The notes under the pieces: generated by a model
Database searches by the model: none
Told to the model about the DNA's origin: nothing
Seen by the model: only the letters and a program-made list of their open reading frames with translations
Assembly (NCBI RefSeq): GCF_007995065.1
Contig: NZ_VOQR01000001.1
Location: forward strand, 3,414,501 to 3,478,500
Reading direction: 5' to 3'
Length of the DNA stretch: 64,000 nt
DNA from: Sphingomonas ginsenosidivorax
GTDB taxonomy: Bacteria; Pseudomonadota; Alphaproteobacteria; Sphingomonadales; Sphingomonadaceae
Made by a program: the position numbers and the translations under genes
Shown here: positions 43,068 through 51,074 of the stretch, piece after piece
How positions within the stretch are numbered: position 1 is the first letter of the stretch
Layout of the letters: every line of letters starts with the position of its first letter

Positions 43068-43766
43068 ATGACTGCCACGATCACGATCGACACGCTGGAC
43101 GGCAGCGGTCAATTTTCCGGCTACATCGCCAAGCCGCAGGCACAGGCGAAAGCGGCGATCGTCGTCATCCAGGAGATCTTCGGGGTGAATGCCGGCATCC
43201 GCCGCAAATGCGATACGCTCGCCGAAGCCGGCTATCTGGCGATCGCGCCCGACCTGTTCTGGCGGATCGAACCGGGGATCGAGCTCGACCCCGACATCAA
43301 GTCCGAGTTCGACCGTGCGCTCCAGCTGATGGGCCAGTTCGACCAGGACCAGGGCGTCGCGGACATCGAAGCGACGATCCGCGCGGCGCGCGCGCTGGTG
43401 GACGACGGCAAGGTCGGCGTGGTCGGCTATTGCCTCGGCGGGCGCCTCGCCTTCATGGCCGCCGCGCGGACCGATGCCGATGCGAGCGTCGGCTATTACG
43501 GCGTCGGGATCGACGGGCTGCTCGGCGAGAAGCACGCGATCGCCAACCCGGTGCTGCTGCACGTCCCCGAAGAGGATCATTTCGTCGACAAGGCCGCGCA
43601 GAAGGCGATGCACGCCGGGCTCGACGATCACCCCAAGGTGACGATCCACGACTATCCGGGCGAGGATCACGGCTTCGCGACCGAGTTCGGCGAACGGCGG
43701 TCGGATGCGTCGGCGAAGCAGGCGGACGCGCGGACGGCCAAGTTCTTCGCCGAGAACCTCGCCTAA
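43068..43766 (+). CDS. Dienelactone hydrolase family protein
   Basis: A 232-residue alpha/beta hydrolase. AAIVVIQEIFGVNAGIR contains the dienelactone hydrolase Glu, VGVVGYCLGGRLAFMA is the Cys-nucleophile elbow (GYCLGG), and the His is in YPGEDHGFATEF. The Cys-His-Asp triad matches DLH enzymes that open dienelactones in chlorocatechol breakdown; most chromosomal copies have other, unknown substrates. AAGGAG precedes the ATG. It stands alone between a palindromic repeat and the minus-strand MnmE group. Confidence 0.93.
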   Translation: MTATITIDTLDGSGQFSGYIAKPQAQAKAAIVVIQEIFGVNAGIRRKCDTLAEAGYLAIAPDLFWRIEPGIELDPDIKSEFDRALQLMGQFDQDQGVADIEATIRAARALVDDGKVGVVGYCLGGRLAFMAAARTDADASVGYYGVGIDGLLGEKHAIANPVLLHVPEEDHFVDKAAQKAMHAGLDDHPKVTIHDYPGEDHGFATEFGERRSDASAKQADARTAKFFAENLA

Positions 43767-43773
43767 TCTTAAC

Positions 43774-43867
43774 CTGCCCTCACCCTTCCCACCGCAAGAG
43801 CGGCGGGCCCCTTCCCTCTCCCATCGGGAGAGGGAGAGACGCCGAAGGCGTCGATGGGTGAGGGCAG
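43774..43867. repeat. Palindromic dispersed-repeat element
   Basis: CTGCCCTCACCC (43774-43785) and GGGTGAGGGCAG (43856-43867) bound a 94-base element with internal hairpins (for example CCCTCTCCCATCGGGAGAGGG near 43813). It follows the dienelactone hydrolase stop directly. Its GC-rich palindromic form suggests a non-autonomous repeat shared across the genome. Confidence 0.55.
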
Positions 43868-43889
43868 GACGCGGATGACGACCGCCATG

Positions 43890-43926
43890 AAAAAGGCCTC
43901 GCCGGACGATCCCGGCGAGGCCTTTT
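43890..43926. terminator. Bidirectional rho-independent terminator
   Basis: AAAAGGCCTCGCCGG (43891-43905), loop ACGATC, CCGGCGAGGCCTTTT (43912-43926): a 15-bp perfect stem with A/T arms, giving U-tracts on both strands. It lies between the dienelactone hydrolase (plus) and the TerC gene (minus) stops. Confidence 0.92.
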
Positions 43927-43947
43927 CGCTGTCTCGAAACGATGCGA

Positions 43948-44682
43948 TCAGCGGAAGAGCGAGATGATCCCCAGCGTCTCGCCGGTGCCGACCCAGCCTT
44001 CGTAGATCATCTTGCAGGCGACCACGAGGATCACCGCGAGGCCGACATAGGCGATCCAGCGGTAGCGGTTGATGATGCGTGCGATGTAGTTCGCGGCGAG
44101 GCCCATCATCGCCACCGACAGCAGCAGGCCGATGACGAGGATGCCGGGATGCTCGCGCGCCGCGCCCGCGACCGCCAGGACGTTGTCGAGGCTCATCGAG
44201 ACGTCGGCGACCGCGACCGCCCAGGCCGCGCTGGCGAAGCCCTTGGCGGACCGGAGGCCCGAATGCTCGTCGCCCTCGATCTCCTCCGAGCCCGCATTCT
44301 GCGCGCCCTCGCGGATTTCCCGCCAGAATTTCCAGCAGACCCAGAGCAGCAACAGGCCGCCTGCGAAGATCAGCCCGACGATCCCCATCAGCCACGTCAC
44401 AATCAACGCGAAGAAGATGCGCAGGACCAGCGCCGCGCCGATGCCGATCAGGATGACCTTCTTGCGCTGGTCGGCGGGCAGACCCGCGGCGAGCGCGCCG
44501 ACGACGATCGCATTGTCGCCCGCGAGGACGAGGTCGATCATCAGGACCGATCCGAACGCGGCCAGCGCCTTCGGATCGCCCAGGTTGGAGAAGTCGGCGA
44601 CGATGTGCTGCCAGATCTCCAGCGGCGAACCGGGTCCGGCCACGGTCGTCGCGGCGGCGGCCAGCATGGCGATGATGCTCAA
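43948..44682 (-). CDS. TerC family integral membrane protein (metal export)
   Basis: A 244-residue membrane protein with about seven helices. The signature LMIDLVLAGDNAIVVGALAAGL near the N-terminus and AVADVSMSLDNVLAVAGAA near residue 150 are the two acidic 'DNA/DNV' motifs of TerC/YjbE transporters. TerC proteins have been linked to tellurite resistance and to Mn(II) efflux at the membrane. The start is taken as TTG 44682, because GGGAG sits eight bases ahead; ATG 44667 lacks a ribosome site. No Mn riboswitch could be recognised in the upstream 180 bases. Confidence 0.9.
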   Translation of the reverse strand: MSIIAMLAAAATTVAGPGSPLEIWQHIVADFSNLGDPKALAAFGSVLMIDLVLAGDNAIVVGALAAGLPADQRKKVILIGIGAALVLRIFFALIVTWLMGIVGLIFAGGLLLLWVCWKFWREIREGAQNAGSEEIEGDEHSGLRSAKGFASAAWAVAVADVSMSLDNVLAVAGAAREHPGILVIGLLLSVAMMGLAANYIARIINRYRWIAYVGLAVILVVACKMIYEGWVGTGETLGIISLFR

Positions 44683-44725
44683 AATGTCAGCTCCCGGTGA
44701 CGGTAAAATGGGATCAATAGCAAAG

Positions 44726-44759
44726 CGGCACGCGAAAGCCATTGCCCTCGCGTGCCGCG
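44726..44759 (-). terminator. Strong hairpin between rho and terC
   Basis: On the minus strand GCGGCACGCGA pairs perfectly with TCGCGTGCCGC across a 12-base loop, then TTTGC. It lies 44-77 bases upstream of the terC start and could end rho transcription or act as a terC leader element. Confidence 0.45.
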
Positions 44760-44835
44760 ATGTCGGTGGTAACGCGCCGCGGCGAAGCCGCGTCGTCGGT
44801 CGGGGCGGTGCCCCGCCGGCCGGATCGATGCGAGT

Positions 44836-44856
44836 CCCGCTGCAACGTGCAGCGGG
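44836..44856 (-). terminator. Hairpin after rho
   Basis: CCCGCTGCA (44836-44844), loop ACG, TGCAGCGGG (44848-44856): a 9-bp perfect stem 11 bases past the rho stop. There is no T-tract. Confidence 0.4.
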
Positions 44857-44866
44857 CCGCATTCGA

Positions 44867-46123
44867 TCACTGATTCATGGAATCGAAGAAATTCTCGTTG
44901 GTCTTCGAATCCTTCATCTTGTCGAGCAGGAACTCCATCGCGTCGATCGTGCCCATCTGCATGAGGATGCGGCGCAGCACCCACATCTTGGAGAGCTTGG
45001 CCTTGTCGACCAGCAGCTCTTCCTTGCGGGTACCCGACTTGCCGACGTCGAGCGCCGGGAAGATGCGCTTGTCCGCGACCTTGCGGTCAAGCACAATTTC
45101 CGAGTTGCCGGTGCCCTTGAACTCCTCGAAGATCACCTCGTCCATGCGGCTGCCGGTATCGATCAGCGCGGTGGCGATGATCGAGAGCGAACCGCCCTCC
45201 TCAATGTTGCGCGCGGCACCGAAGAAGCGCTTCGGGCGCTGCAGCGCGTTCGCATCGACACCGCCGGTCAGGACCTTGCCCGACGACGGCACGACGGTGT
45301 TGTAGGCGCGGCCCAGACGCGTGATCGAGTCGAGCAGGATCACGACGTCCTTCTTGTGCTCGACGAGGCGCTTGGCCTTTTCGATCACCATCTCGGCGAC
45401 CTGCACGTGGCGCTGCGCGGGTTCGTCAAACGTCGAGCTGACGACCTCGCCCTTCACGCTGCGCTGCATGTCGGTGACTTCCTCGGGGCGCTCGTCGATC
45501 AGCAGGACGATCAGGAACACCTCGGGGTGGTTGTCGGTGATCGCCTTGGCCATGTTCTGCAACATGACCGTCTTGCCGACGCGCGGCGGCGCGACGATCA
45601 GCGTACGCTGGCCCTTGCCCTGCGGGCTGACGATGTCAATCACCCGCGCCGACTTGTCCTTGACGGTCGGGTCGGCGGGATCGAGCGTCAGCTTGCTCTC
45701 GGGGTAGAGCGGCGTGAGGTTGTCGAAATTGACGCGGTGGCGGACGACGTCGGGGTCGTCGAAATTGACGGCCGTGAGCTTCACCAGCGAGAAATAGCGC
45801 TCGCCATCCTTCGGCCCGCGGATCTCGCCCTCGACCGTGTCACCGGTGCGCAGCCCGAACTTCCGGACCTGGTTCGGCGAGATGTAGATATCGTCGGGAC
45901 CGGCGAGATAGTTGCTCTCGGGCGAGCGCAGGAAGCCGAAGCCGTCGGGCAGCACCTCGATCGTGCCGAGACCCATGATCTGGTCGCCATTGTCGGCCTG
46001 GACCTTGAGGATCGCGAACAGCAGGTCCTGCTTCCGGAGCGTGGACGCGCTCTCGACGCCCAGTTCTTCCGCCATGCTGACCAGTTCGGCAGGCTTCTTC
46101 TTCTTCAGGTCTTTGAGATGCAT
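44867..46123 (-). CDS. rho: Transcription termination factor Rho
   Basis: A 418-residue Rho. The N-terminal helical domain ([20 protein letters not shown]) and RNA-binding cold-shock-like domain ([20 protein letters not shown]) are followed by the ATPase: Walker A APPRVGKT near residue 181, [14 protein letters not shown], the Q-loop and R-loop, and a C-terminal [15 protein letters not shown]. It is the full family length, and all RNA- and ATP-binding motifs are present. The upstream gap to hemJ holds a 119-base palindromic element. Confidence 0.98.
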   Translation of the reverse strand: MHLKDLKKKKPAELVSMAEELGVESASTLRKQDLLFAILKVQADNGDQIMGLGTIEVLPDGFGFLRSPESNYLAGPDDIYISPNQVRKFGLRTGDTVEGEIRGPKDGERYFSLVKLTAVNFDDPDVVRHRVNFDNLTPLYPESKLTLDPADPTVKDKSARVIDIVSPQGKGQRTLIVAPPRVGKTVMLQNMAKAITDNHPEVFLIVLLIDERPEEVTDMQRSVKGEVVSSTFDEPAQRHVQVAEMVIEKAKRLVEHKKDVVILLDSITRLGRAYNTVVPSSGKVLTGGVDANALQRPKRFFGAARNIEEGGSLSIIATALIDTGSRMDEVIFEEFKGTGNSEIVLDRKVADKRIFPALDVGKSGTRKEELLVDKAKLSKMWVLRRILMQMGTIDAMEFLLDKMKDSKTNENFFDSMNQ

Positions 46124-46426
46124 GAGGATTTCCGGATATCGATCGACGGGAGGCGTATTCGGCGGAGCGCGCTTGAAAAGCGAAACTGGGCGAAACGATA
46201 GGATAAAGCCACGACCGGGCAGGACGCCAGGAGGCCGTGTCTGGGCTCGGGTTAGAATTGGGGTGGCGGTTAGTCAAGCGGAGACGAATGCCCTTAACCC
46301 TCCCCCGCCAGGGGGAGGTGTCACTGCAGGTGACGGAGGGGGCGGACACGAAGCAGGCGTTATCGTTTCCGCCCCCTCCGTCACGCCACGCGTGCCACCT
46401 CCCCCTGGCGGGGGAGGATCGAGACG
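46124..46426. other. Gap between rho and hemJ with a large palindrome
   Basis: About 300 bases upstream of rho (minus strand). The hemJ-proximal part is filled by the palindromic element at 46299-46417; the remaining ~175 bases next to rho presumably hold its promoter. No gene is visible. Confidence 0.5.
46299..46417. repeat. 119-base nested palindrome (BIME/MITE-like)
   Basis: Outer arms CCTCCCCCGCCAGGGGGAGG (46299-46318, continuing TG) and their 22-base reverse complement at 46396-46417. An inner pair reads GTGACGGAGGGGGCGGA near 46331 and TCCGCCCCCTCCGTCAC near 46369. The whole element can fold into one long cruciform. It resembles dispersed palindromes of sphingomonads; copies were not counted. 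Confidence 0.65.
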
Positions 46427-46888
46427 TCAGAACGGCTTCACGATCACCAGCACGACGATCAGCGTCACCGCCAGCGCAGGCACCTCGTTCAACATCCGCA
46501 GCTGCTTGCCCTTGAGCGTCGGCGCACCGCGGGCGAGCTTCTTCGCATAGCCGACCGCCCAACCGTGATAGCCCGACAGGATCAGCACCAGCAGCAGCTT
46601 GAGGTGCAGCCAGCCGAGCCCCGGCGCGCCGTCCGCCAGCCCCAGGTTGAGCGCGAGCGCGATCCCGAGCACCCAGACGACGATCATCGCAGGCGTCAGG
46701 ATGATGCTGCGGATCTTGCCCTCGCGGTCGACCCAGCTCGCGGCCTCGCCCGCGTTGCCGGCGGCCAGCGCCTCCTGGTGATAGACCAGGTAGCGCGGCA
46801 GCATGAACAGCCCCGCCATCCAGAAGATCACGAAGATCAGGTGCGCGGCCTTTACCCAGTCATAGGACGCGCCGAGGAAACCGCTCAT
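46427..46888 (-). CDS. hemJ: HemJ-type protoporphyrinogen IX oxidase
   Basis: A 153-residue membrane protein with four helices (DWVKAAHLIFVIFWMAGLFM, ILTPAMIVVWVLGIALALNL, LHLKLLLVLILSGYHGWAVG, PALAVTLIVVLVIVKPF). The conserved His in AAHLIF and Lys/His in WLHLKLLLV are haem-binding positions of the HemJ family, which oxidises protoporphyrinogen IX late in haem synthesis. It overlaps hemE by four bases in ATGA; linkage of hemE to hemJ supports the role. Confidence 0.93.
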   Translation of the reverse strand: MSGFLGASYDWVKAAHLIFVIFWMAGLFMLPRYLVYHQEALAAGNAGEAASWVDREGKIRSIILTPAMIVVWVLGIALALNLGLADGAPGLGWLHLKLLLVLILSGYHGWAVGYAKKLARGAPTLKGKQLRMLNEVPALAVTLIVVLVIVKPF

Positions 46889-47913
46889 GTAGTGCTCCGT
46901 ACGCGGGCGATCAGCTGTTCGACATGCGCGATCGGCGTGTCGGGCAGGATGCCGTGGCCAAGGTTGAAAATGTGCGGACGATCGACGAACGCCGCAAGGA
47001 TCCGGTCGACCGCCGCATCGAGCTCCTCGCCGCCCGCGATCAGCGCGAGCGGATCGAGATTGCCCTGCACCGGCATGTCGGCGGGCAACGACGCATGCGC
47101 CCAGACCGGATCGACCGTCTCGTCCAGCCCGATCGCATCGACGCCCGTCTCGCGTGCATAGGCGAGCAGCTTGCCCCCTGCCCCCTTCGGGAAGCCGATC
47201 ACCGGCACCCCAGGGCAGCGGTCGTGCAGCGCCGCGACGATCCGCGCGGTCGGCGCGATCACCCAGCGTTCGAACTGGGCGGGCGACAAGGATCCCGACC
47301 AGCTGTCGAACAGCTGCACCGCATCGACCCCTGCCGCGATCTGCTTCGCCAGATAGTCGACGGTACTGTCGGCGATCGCGTCGATGATCGCGCCGAAGCC
47401 GACCGGGTCGCCGTACGCGAACCGCCGGGTCTCGCCCTGGTCCTTGCTGCCCCTGCCCGCCACCATATAGGTCGCGACCGTCCAGGGAGAGCCCGCAAAG
47501 CCCAGGAACGTCGTCGCGGGCGGCAACGCCTCGGCGACGCGCGCCACGGTGCTGTAGACCGGCTCCAGGCGCTCGGGATGGGCATGAAGCCGGTCGAGCG
47601 CATGATCGACGAGCGCAGGCTCGAGCCGCGGCCCCTCGCCCACCCCGAAGCTCAAATCCTGTCCCAGCGCCCAAGGCACCATCAGGATGTCGGAGAACAG
47701 GATCGACCCGTCGAACGCGAACCGGCGGATCGGCTGCAGCGTCACCTCGGCCGCAGCCTCGGGATCGGTCGCGAGCGCCAGGAAGCCGCCCTTGTCCGCC
47801 CGCAGCGCGCGATATTCGGGGAGATAGCGTCCGGCCTGGCGCATCAGCCAGAGCGGCGGCACGGCCTGACGCTCGCCACGGAGCGTCGCGAGGAGGGGCT
47901 TGGGATCGGTCAA
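46885..47913 (-). CDS. hemE: Uroporphyrinogen decarboxylase
   Basis: A 342-residue UroD that removes the four acetate carboxyls of uroporphyrinogen III. Conserved substrate-cleft elements are present: PPLWLMRQAGRYLPEYR near residue 19, FSDILMVPWALGQ near 73, and GNLDPLAL near 285. The start is a TTG at 47913 with GAAGGGG seven bases ahead, unusual but convincing. The DNA immediately upstream is the predicted oriC, exactly as in Caulobacter. Confidence 0.96.
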   Translation of the reverse strand: MTDPKPLLATLRGERQAVPPLWLMRQAGRYLPEYRALRADKGGFLALATDPEAAAEVTLQPIRRFAFDGSILFSDILMVPWALGQDLSFGVGEGPRLEPALVDHALDRLHAHPERLEPVYSTVARVAEALPPATTFLGFAGSPWTVATYMVAGRGSKDQGETRRFAYGDPVGFGAIIDAIADSTVDYLAKQIAAGVDAVQLFDSWSGSLSPAQFERWVIAPTARIVAALHDRCPGVPVIGFPKGAGGKLLAYARETGVDAIGLDETVDPVWAHASLPADMPVQGNLDPLALIAGGEELDAAVDRILAAFVDRPHIFNLGHGILPDTPIAHVEQLIARVRSTT

Positions 47914-48218
47914 CGGGCGTCCCCTTCTTCAATAAAGAAGATTCTAAAAAGGATTGTTGAAGTGGTTGGCAGGTGGATGTCGGGGCTTATGCGGTCATCC
48001 CCGAAATGCCAACAGCTTGACCGTGGCGGCACCGCGGAAACGCCGTGATTCGGATCGGGCGTCCCCGTTATCCACAGGCTGTTGAGCAAAACACTCCCTG
48101 TGTGCGGGGCTGTGGATAGATCGGGACTTTTCCACGGGTCCCGGGTCGCTTGGCGGAGGGGCGGAGTTACGCTAGCCCTTGTGCCCATGTTATCCACAGA
48201 ACTGCCCGGGACCGGCCG
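47914..48218. other. Predicted chromosomal replication origin (oriC)
   Basis: This is the hemE–PPSR(DUF299) gap, the place of the Caulobacter origin. It contains an AT-rich tract (47926-47962: a CTTCTT/AAGAAG hairpin then AAGATTCTAAAAAGGATTG) that would suit unwinding, and four DnaA-box-like 9-mers in 131 bases: TTATCCACA at 48068 and 48190, CTATCCACA reading leftward at 48111, and TTTTCCACG at 48128. A GATTC site of the CcrM/GANTC type is in the AT-rich tract. Genes diverge from it. Origin function is inferred from synteny and these motifs. Confidence 0.82.
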
Positions 48219-49037
48219 ATGATGCGCCTGCATCTCCACCTGCTGTCCGACTCCACCGGCGAGACGCTCGAGAACATCGCCAAGGCGGCGCTCGCGCAAT
48301 ATGACGACGTCGAGACCGTCCGCCATTTCTGGCCGATGGTCCGCACCGAGGCGCATCTCGAACGCATCCTGCAGGAGGTCGCGCAGAACCCCGGGCTCGT
48401 GATCTTCACGCTGGTGAACCCGGCGACGCGGCGGATCCTCGAACAGCGCTGCCTCGCGCTCGGCCTCCCCGCGGTCGCCCCGCTCGATCCGGTCAACGAC
48501 GCGCTGTCGGGGCTGCTCGGCCAGCAGGCCAAGGCCCGGCCGGGCCGCCAGCACGTCCTCGATGCCGCCTATTTCGCGCGCGTCGATGCGATCCAGTGGA
48601 CCATCGCGCATGACGACGGGATCGCCTCGGACGAATGGGAAGAGGCCGACGTCGTGCTCGCGGGCGTATCGCGCTCGTCGAAGACGCCGACCTCGATCTA
48701 TCTCGCCAATCGCGGCTACAAGGCGGCGAACATCCCGATCGTGGTCGAGAGTCCGCCGCCAAACAATCTCTACGGGTTGAAACACCCGCTGGTGGTCGGC
48801 CTCACGACCAGTGCGGACCGGCTGATCCAGGTGCGTCGCAACCGGCTGTTGTCGCTGCACCAGGCGCCCGACACCTCCTATGTCGAGGAGGAAGCGGTGA
48901 TGCGCGAGCTGGCGTTCGCGCGGCGGATGTTCGCGGACAATGGCTGGCCTGTGATCGACGTGACCCGGCGATCGATCGAGGAAACCGCCGCGGCGATCAT
49001 CGCGCTGTGCAACGACCGCCGGGGTGTCACCGCATGA
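48219..49037 (+). CDS. Pyruvate, phosphate dikinase regulatory-type protein (PPSR/DUF299)
   Basis: A 272-residue DUF299 protein. LHLLSDSTGETLENIAKAAL opens the fold; GVSRSSKTPTSIYLA near residue 148 is the P-loop of the ADP-dependent kinase/Pi-dependent phosphorylase that switches PPDK or PEP synthase. ATG 48219 and ATG 48222 are adjacent candidates, with no clear Shine-Dalgarno. It is the first plus-strand gene right of the origin and overlaps maf by four bases (ATGA). Confidence 0.93.
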   Translation: MMRLHLHLLSDSTGETLENIAKAALAQYDDVETVRHFWPMVRTEAHLERILQEVAQNPGLVIFTLVNPATRRILEQRCLALGLPAVAPLDPVNDALSGLLGQQAKARPGRQHVLDAAYFARVDAIQWTIAHDDGIASDEWEEADVVLAGVSRSSKTPTSIYLANRGYKAANIPIVVESPPPNNLYGLKHPLVVGLTTSADRLIQVRRNRLLSLHQAPDTSYVEEEAVMRELAFARRMFADNGWPVIDVTRRSIEETAAAIIALCNDRRGVTA

Positions 49038-49624
49038 CCTTGGTCCTCGCATCGCAGAGTGCATCGCGTCGCGCGATGCTGGCGGCGGCAGGCGTGCCGT
49101 TCGAGGCGACGCATGCCGGTGTCGACGAGGATGCCGCGAAGCCCGCGCTGCGGCATCTGGCGCCGCGCGATCTCGCCGACGCGCTCGCCGAACTGAAGGC
49201 GCTGAAGGTGTCGGCACGCAAGCCCGGCCATCTGGTGCTCGGCAGCGACTCGCTGGTCGCGTTGGCGGACGGCAGCATCCTCGACAAGCCGGTCGACCGC
49301 GCCGATGCCGCCGACCATCTCCGCCGCATGGCCGGCGCGCGGCACGATCTGTGGAGCGCGGCGGTGATCGCCGAGAACGGCCAGATTGTCTGGCGCCATG
49401 TCGAACGCGCGAAGGTGTTCGTACGCCCGCTGTCCGATGCGTTCATCGAGACCTATCTCGACGCCGAATGGCCGGCGATCGCGAACTGTGTCGGATGCTA
49501 CCGCGTCGAAGGTCCCGGCGTGCAGCTGTTCGAGAAGATCGAGGGCAGCCAGTTCACCGTGCTGGGGATGCCGTTGCTCAACGTGCTCGACTATCTGCGG
49601 GTCCGCGGCGAGCTCCCCTCATAA
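49034..49624 (+). CDS. maf: Maf family nucleotide pyrophosphatase
   Basis: A 196-residue Maf/HAM1-like protein. MTLVLASQSASRRAMLAAAG is the family N-terminus, though the usual SPRR is SASRR. LGSDSLVALADGSILDKP contains the catalytic acid and G-rich loop, and the GCYRVEGPGVQLFEKIEGSQ block matches. Maf proteins hydrolyse modified nucleotides such as dTTP/UTP analogues. It is coupled to the PPSR gene, as is common near alphaproteobacterial origins. Confidence 0.9.
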   Translation: MTLVLASQSASRRAMLAAAGVPFEATHAGVDEDAAKPALRHLAPRDLADALAELKALKVSARKPGHLVLGSDSLVALADGSILDKPVDRADAADHLRRMAGARHDLWSAAVIAENGQIVWRHVERAKVFVRPLSDAFIETYLDAEWPAIANCVGCYRVEGPGVQLFEKIEGSQFTVLGMPLLNVLDYLRVRGELPS

Positions 49625-49670
49625 CGACCCCGCCAGCGCGACAACGCTCGCGCGGGAACAAGGAACGACG

Positions 49671-50483
49671 ATGACCAAAGCCTATGCCGAAGTGATCGGT
49701 GACCCGATCGCGCAATCCAAGTCGCCGATCATCCACGGCTTCTGGCTCGACGCGCTCAGGATCGATGCCGAGTATCGCCGCGCACACGTGACCGCCGACG
49801 CCCTCCCCGCCTATTTCGAGAGCCGCAGCGCCGATCCCGACTGGCGCGGCTGCAACGTCACGATGCCGCACAAGCTGGCTGCGCTCGATCATGTGACCGA
49901 TCCCGGCGATGTCCGCGGCACGATCGGTGCGATCAACACGGTGTTTCGCGGCAAGGACGGCGCGATGATCGGGACCAACACCGACGCCGCGGGGTTCTGG
50001 GCGCCGATCGACGATCTCGATATCGCGGGGCAGCCGGTGACGGTGATCGGCGCCGGCGGCGCGGCGCGCGCGGTGCTGTTCGCGCTGTCGCGGATGGGGG
50101 TCGGTCCGGTGACGATCCTCAACCGCAATCCGTTGAAAGGTGCAGCGCTGCTGGCGCTGTTCAAGCTGAAGGGCCAGGCGTTGCCACTGGCTCCCGCGGC
50201 CCCGCCCTCGCGGTTGCTGGTCAACACCAGCGTACTCGGCATGGCTGGCCAACCGCCGCTCGATCTCGATCTGGGCGCACTGGACGATGACAGTCTCGTC
50301 TACGACATCGTCTACTCGCCGCTGGAAACGGGCCTGCTCAAGGCTGCGCGGAAGCGGAACCTCGAGACCGTCGACGGGCTGGAGATGCTCATCGCGCAGG
50401 CGGCCGTCGCGTTCGAGATATTGTTCCACGTGGAACCTCCGCAGGATCGCGACGAGGACTTGCGGGCGCTGCTGACCGCATGA
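49671..50483 (+). CDS. aroE: Shikimate 5-dehydrogenase
   Basis: A 270-residue NADP-dependent shikimate dehydrogenase. Substrate site: [17 protein letters not shown] near residue 10 and [14 protein letters not shown] with the catalytic Lys near 66. NADP site: [10 protein letters not shown] and [17 protein letters not shown], then ILNRNP. GGAACG precedes the ATG. It overlaps coaE by four bases. A 15/16 parS-like sequence lies in its last codons (50422). Confidence 0.96.
   Translation: MTKAYAEVIGDPIAQSKSPIIHGFWLDALRIDAEYRRAHVTADALPAYFESRSADPDWRGCNVTMPHKLAALDHVTDPGDVRGTIGAINTVFRGKDGAMIGTNTDAAGFWAPIDDLDIAGQPVTVIGAGGAARAVLFALSRMGVGPVTILNRNPLKGAALLALFKLKGQALPLAPAAPPSRLLVNTSVLGMAGQPPLDLDLGALDDDSLVYDIVYSPLETGLLKAARKRNLETVDGLEMLIAQAAVAFEILFHVEPPQDRDEDLRALLTA
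50422..50437. promoter_or_regulatory. parS site 3 (one mismatch)
   Basis: TGTTCCACGTGGAACC differs from sites 1 and 2 only at the last base. It is inside the 3' end of aroE, 2.2 kb on the other side of the predicted origin. Confidence 0.7.
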
Positions 50484-51067
50484 TCATCGGGCTCACCGGA
50501 TCGATCGGCATGGGCAAGTCCACGGTCGCGGCGATGTTCCGAGATCTCGGCGTCCCGGTGTTCGACGCGGATGCAGAAGTGCACCGGCTGCAAGGCCCGG
50601 GCGGTGCTCTGGTCGGCGCGATCGAGGCGGCGTTTCCAGGCTCGACGACCGACGGCGCGGTCGATCGCGCGAAGCTGCGCTTGTCGGTGTTCGGCGACGA
50701 CGCCGCGATCGCACGACTCGAGGCGATCGTGCATCCGGCGGTCGCGGCGGCCCGCACCGACTTTCTCGCGCGTCATGGCGACGCGCTGGTGGTCTTCGAC
50801 GTGCCGTTGCTGTTCGAGACCGGCGGCGATGCGAAGGTCGACCGGGTCGTTGTGGTCTCCGCTCCGGACGCGGTTCAGCGCGCGCGCGTGCTGGCCCGTC
50901 CCGGCATGACTCGCGAGACGTTCGAGGCGATCCTCGCCCGTCAGACGCCCGACGCGGAAAAGCGCGCGCGCGCCGATTTCGTCATCGAGACCGATACGGG
51001 ATTGGATGAAACGCGTGCGCAGGTGCGTGCGGTGATCGCTTGCGTGACGCGCGGTGAAGGAGGATAA
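50480..51067 (+). CDS. coaE: Dephospho-CoA kinase
   Basis: A 195-residue kinase for the last step of coenzyme A synthesis. The P-loop [10 protein letters not shown] is at residues 6-15, followed by [12 protein letters not shown] and [12 protein letters not shown]. The tail ends in [17 protein letters not shown]. Length and motifs are standard. It is translationally coupled to aroE (ATGA) and leads into dnaQ eight bases later. Confidence 0.96.
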   Translation: MIIGLTGSIGMGKSTVAAMFRDLGVPVFDADAEVHRLQGPGGALVGAIEAAFPGSTTDGAVDRAKLRLSVFGDDAAIARLEAIVHPAVAAARTDFLARHGDALVVFDVPLLFETGGDAKVDRVVVVSAPDAVQRARVLARPGMTRETFEAILARQTPDAEKRARADFVIETDTGLDETRAQVRAVIACVTRGEGG

Positions 51068-51074
51068 CCTGCCG

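Noticed and set aside
44683..44866. Manganese (yybP-ykoY) riboswitch upstream of terC
   Set aside because: TerC genes often have one, so I looked, but the conserved loop sequences are not recognisable on the minus strand here; only plain hairpins are seen.
44132..46201. 689-codon plus-strand frame
   Set aside because: Antisense to terC and rho; an effect of high third-position GC.
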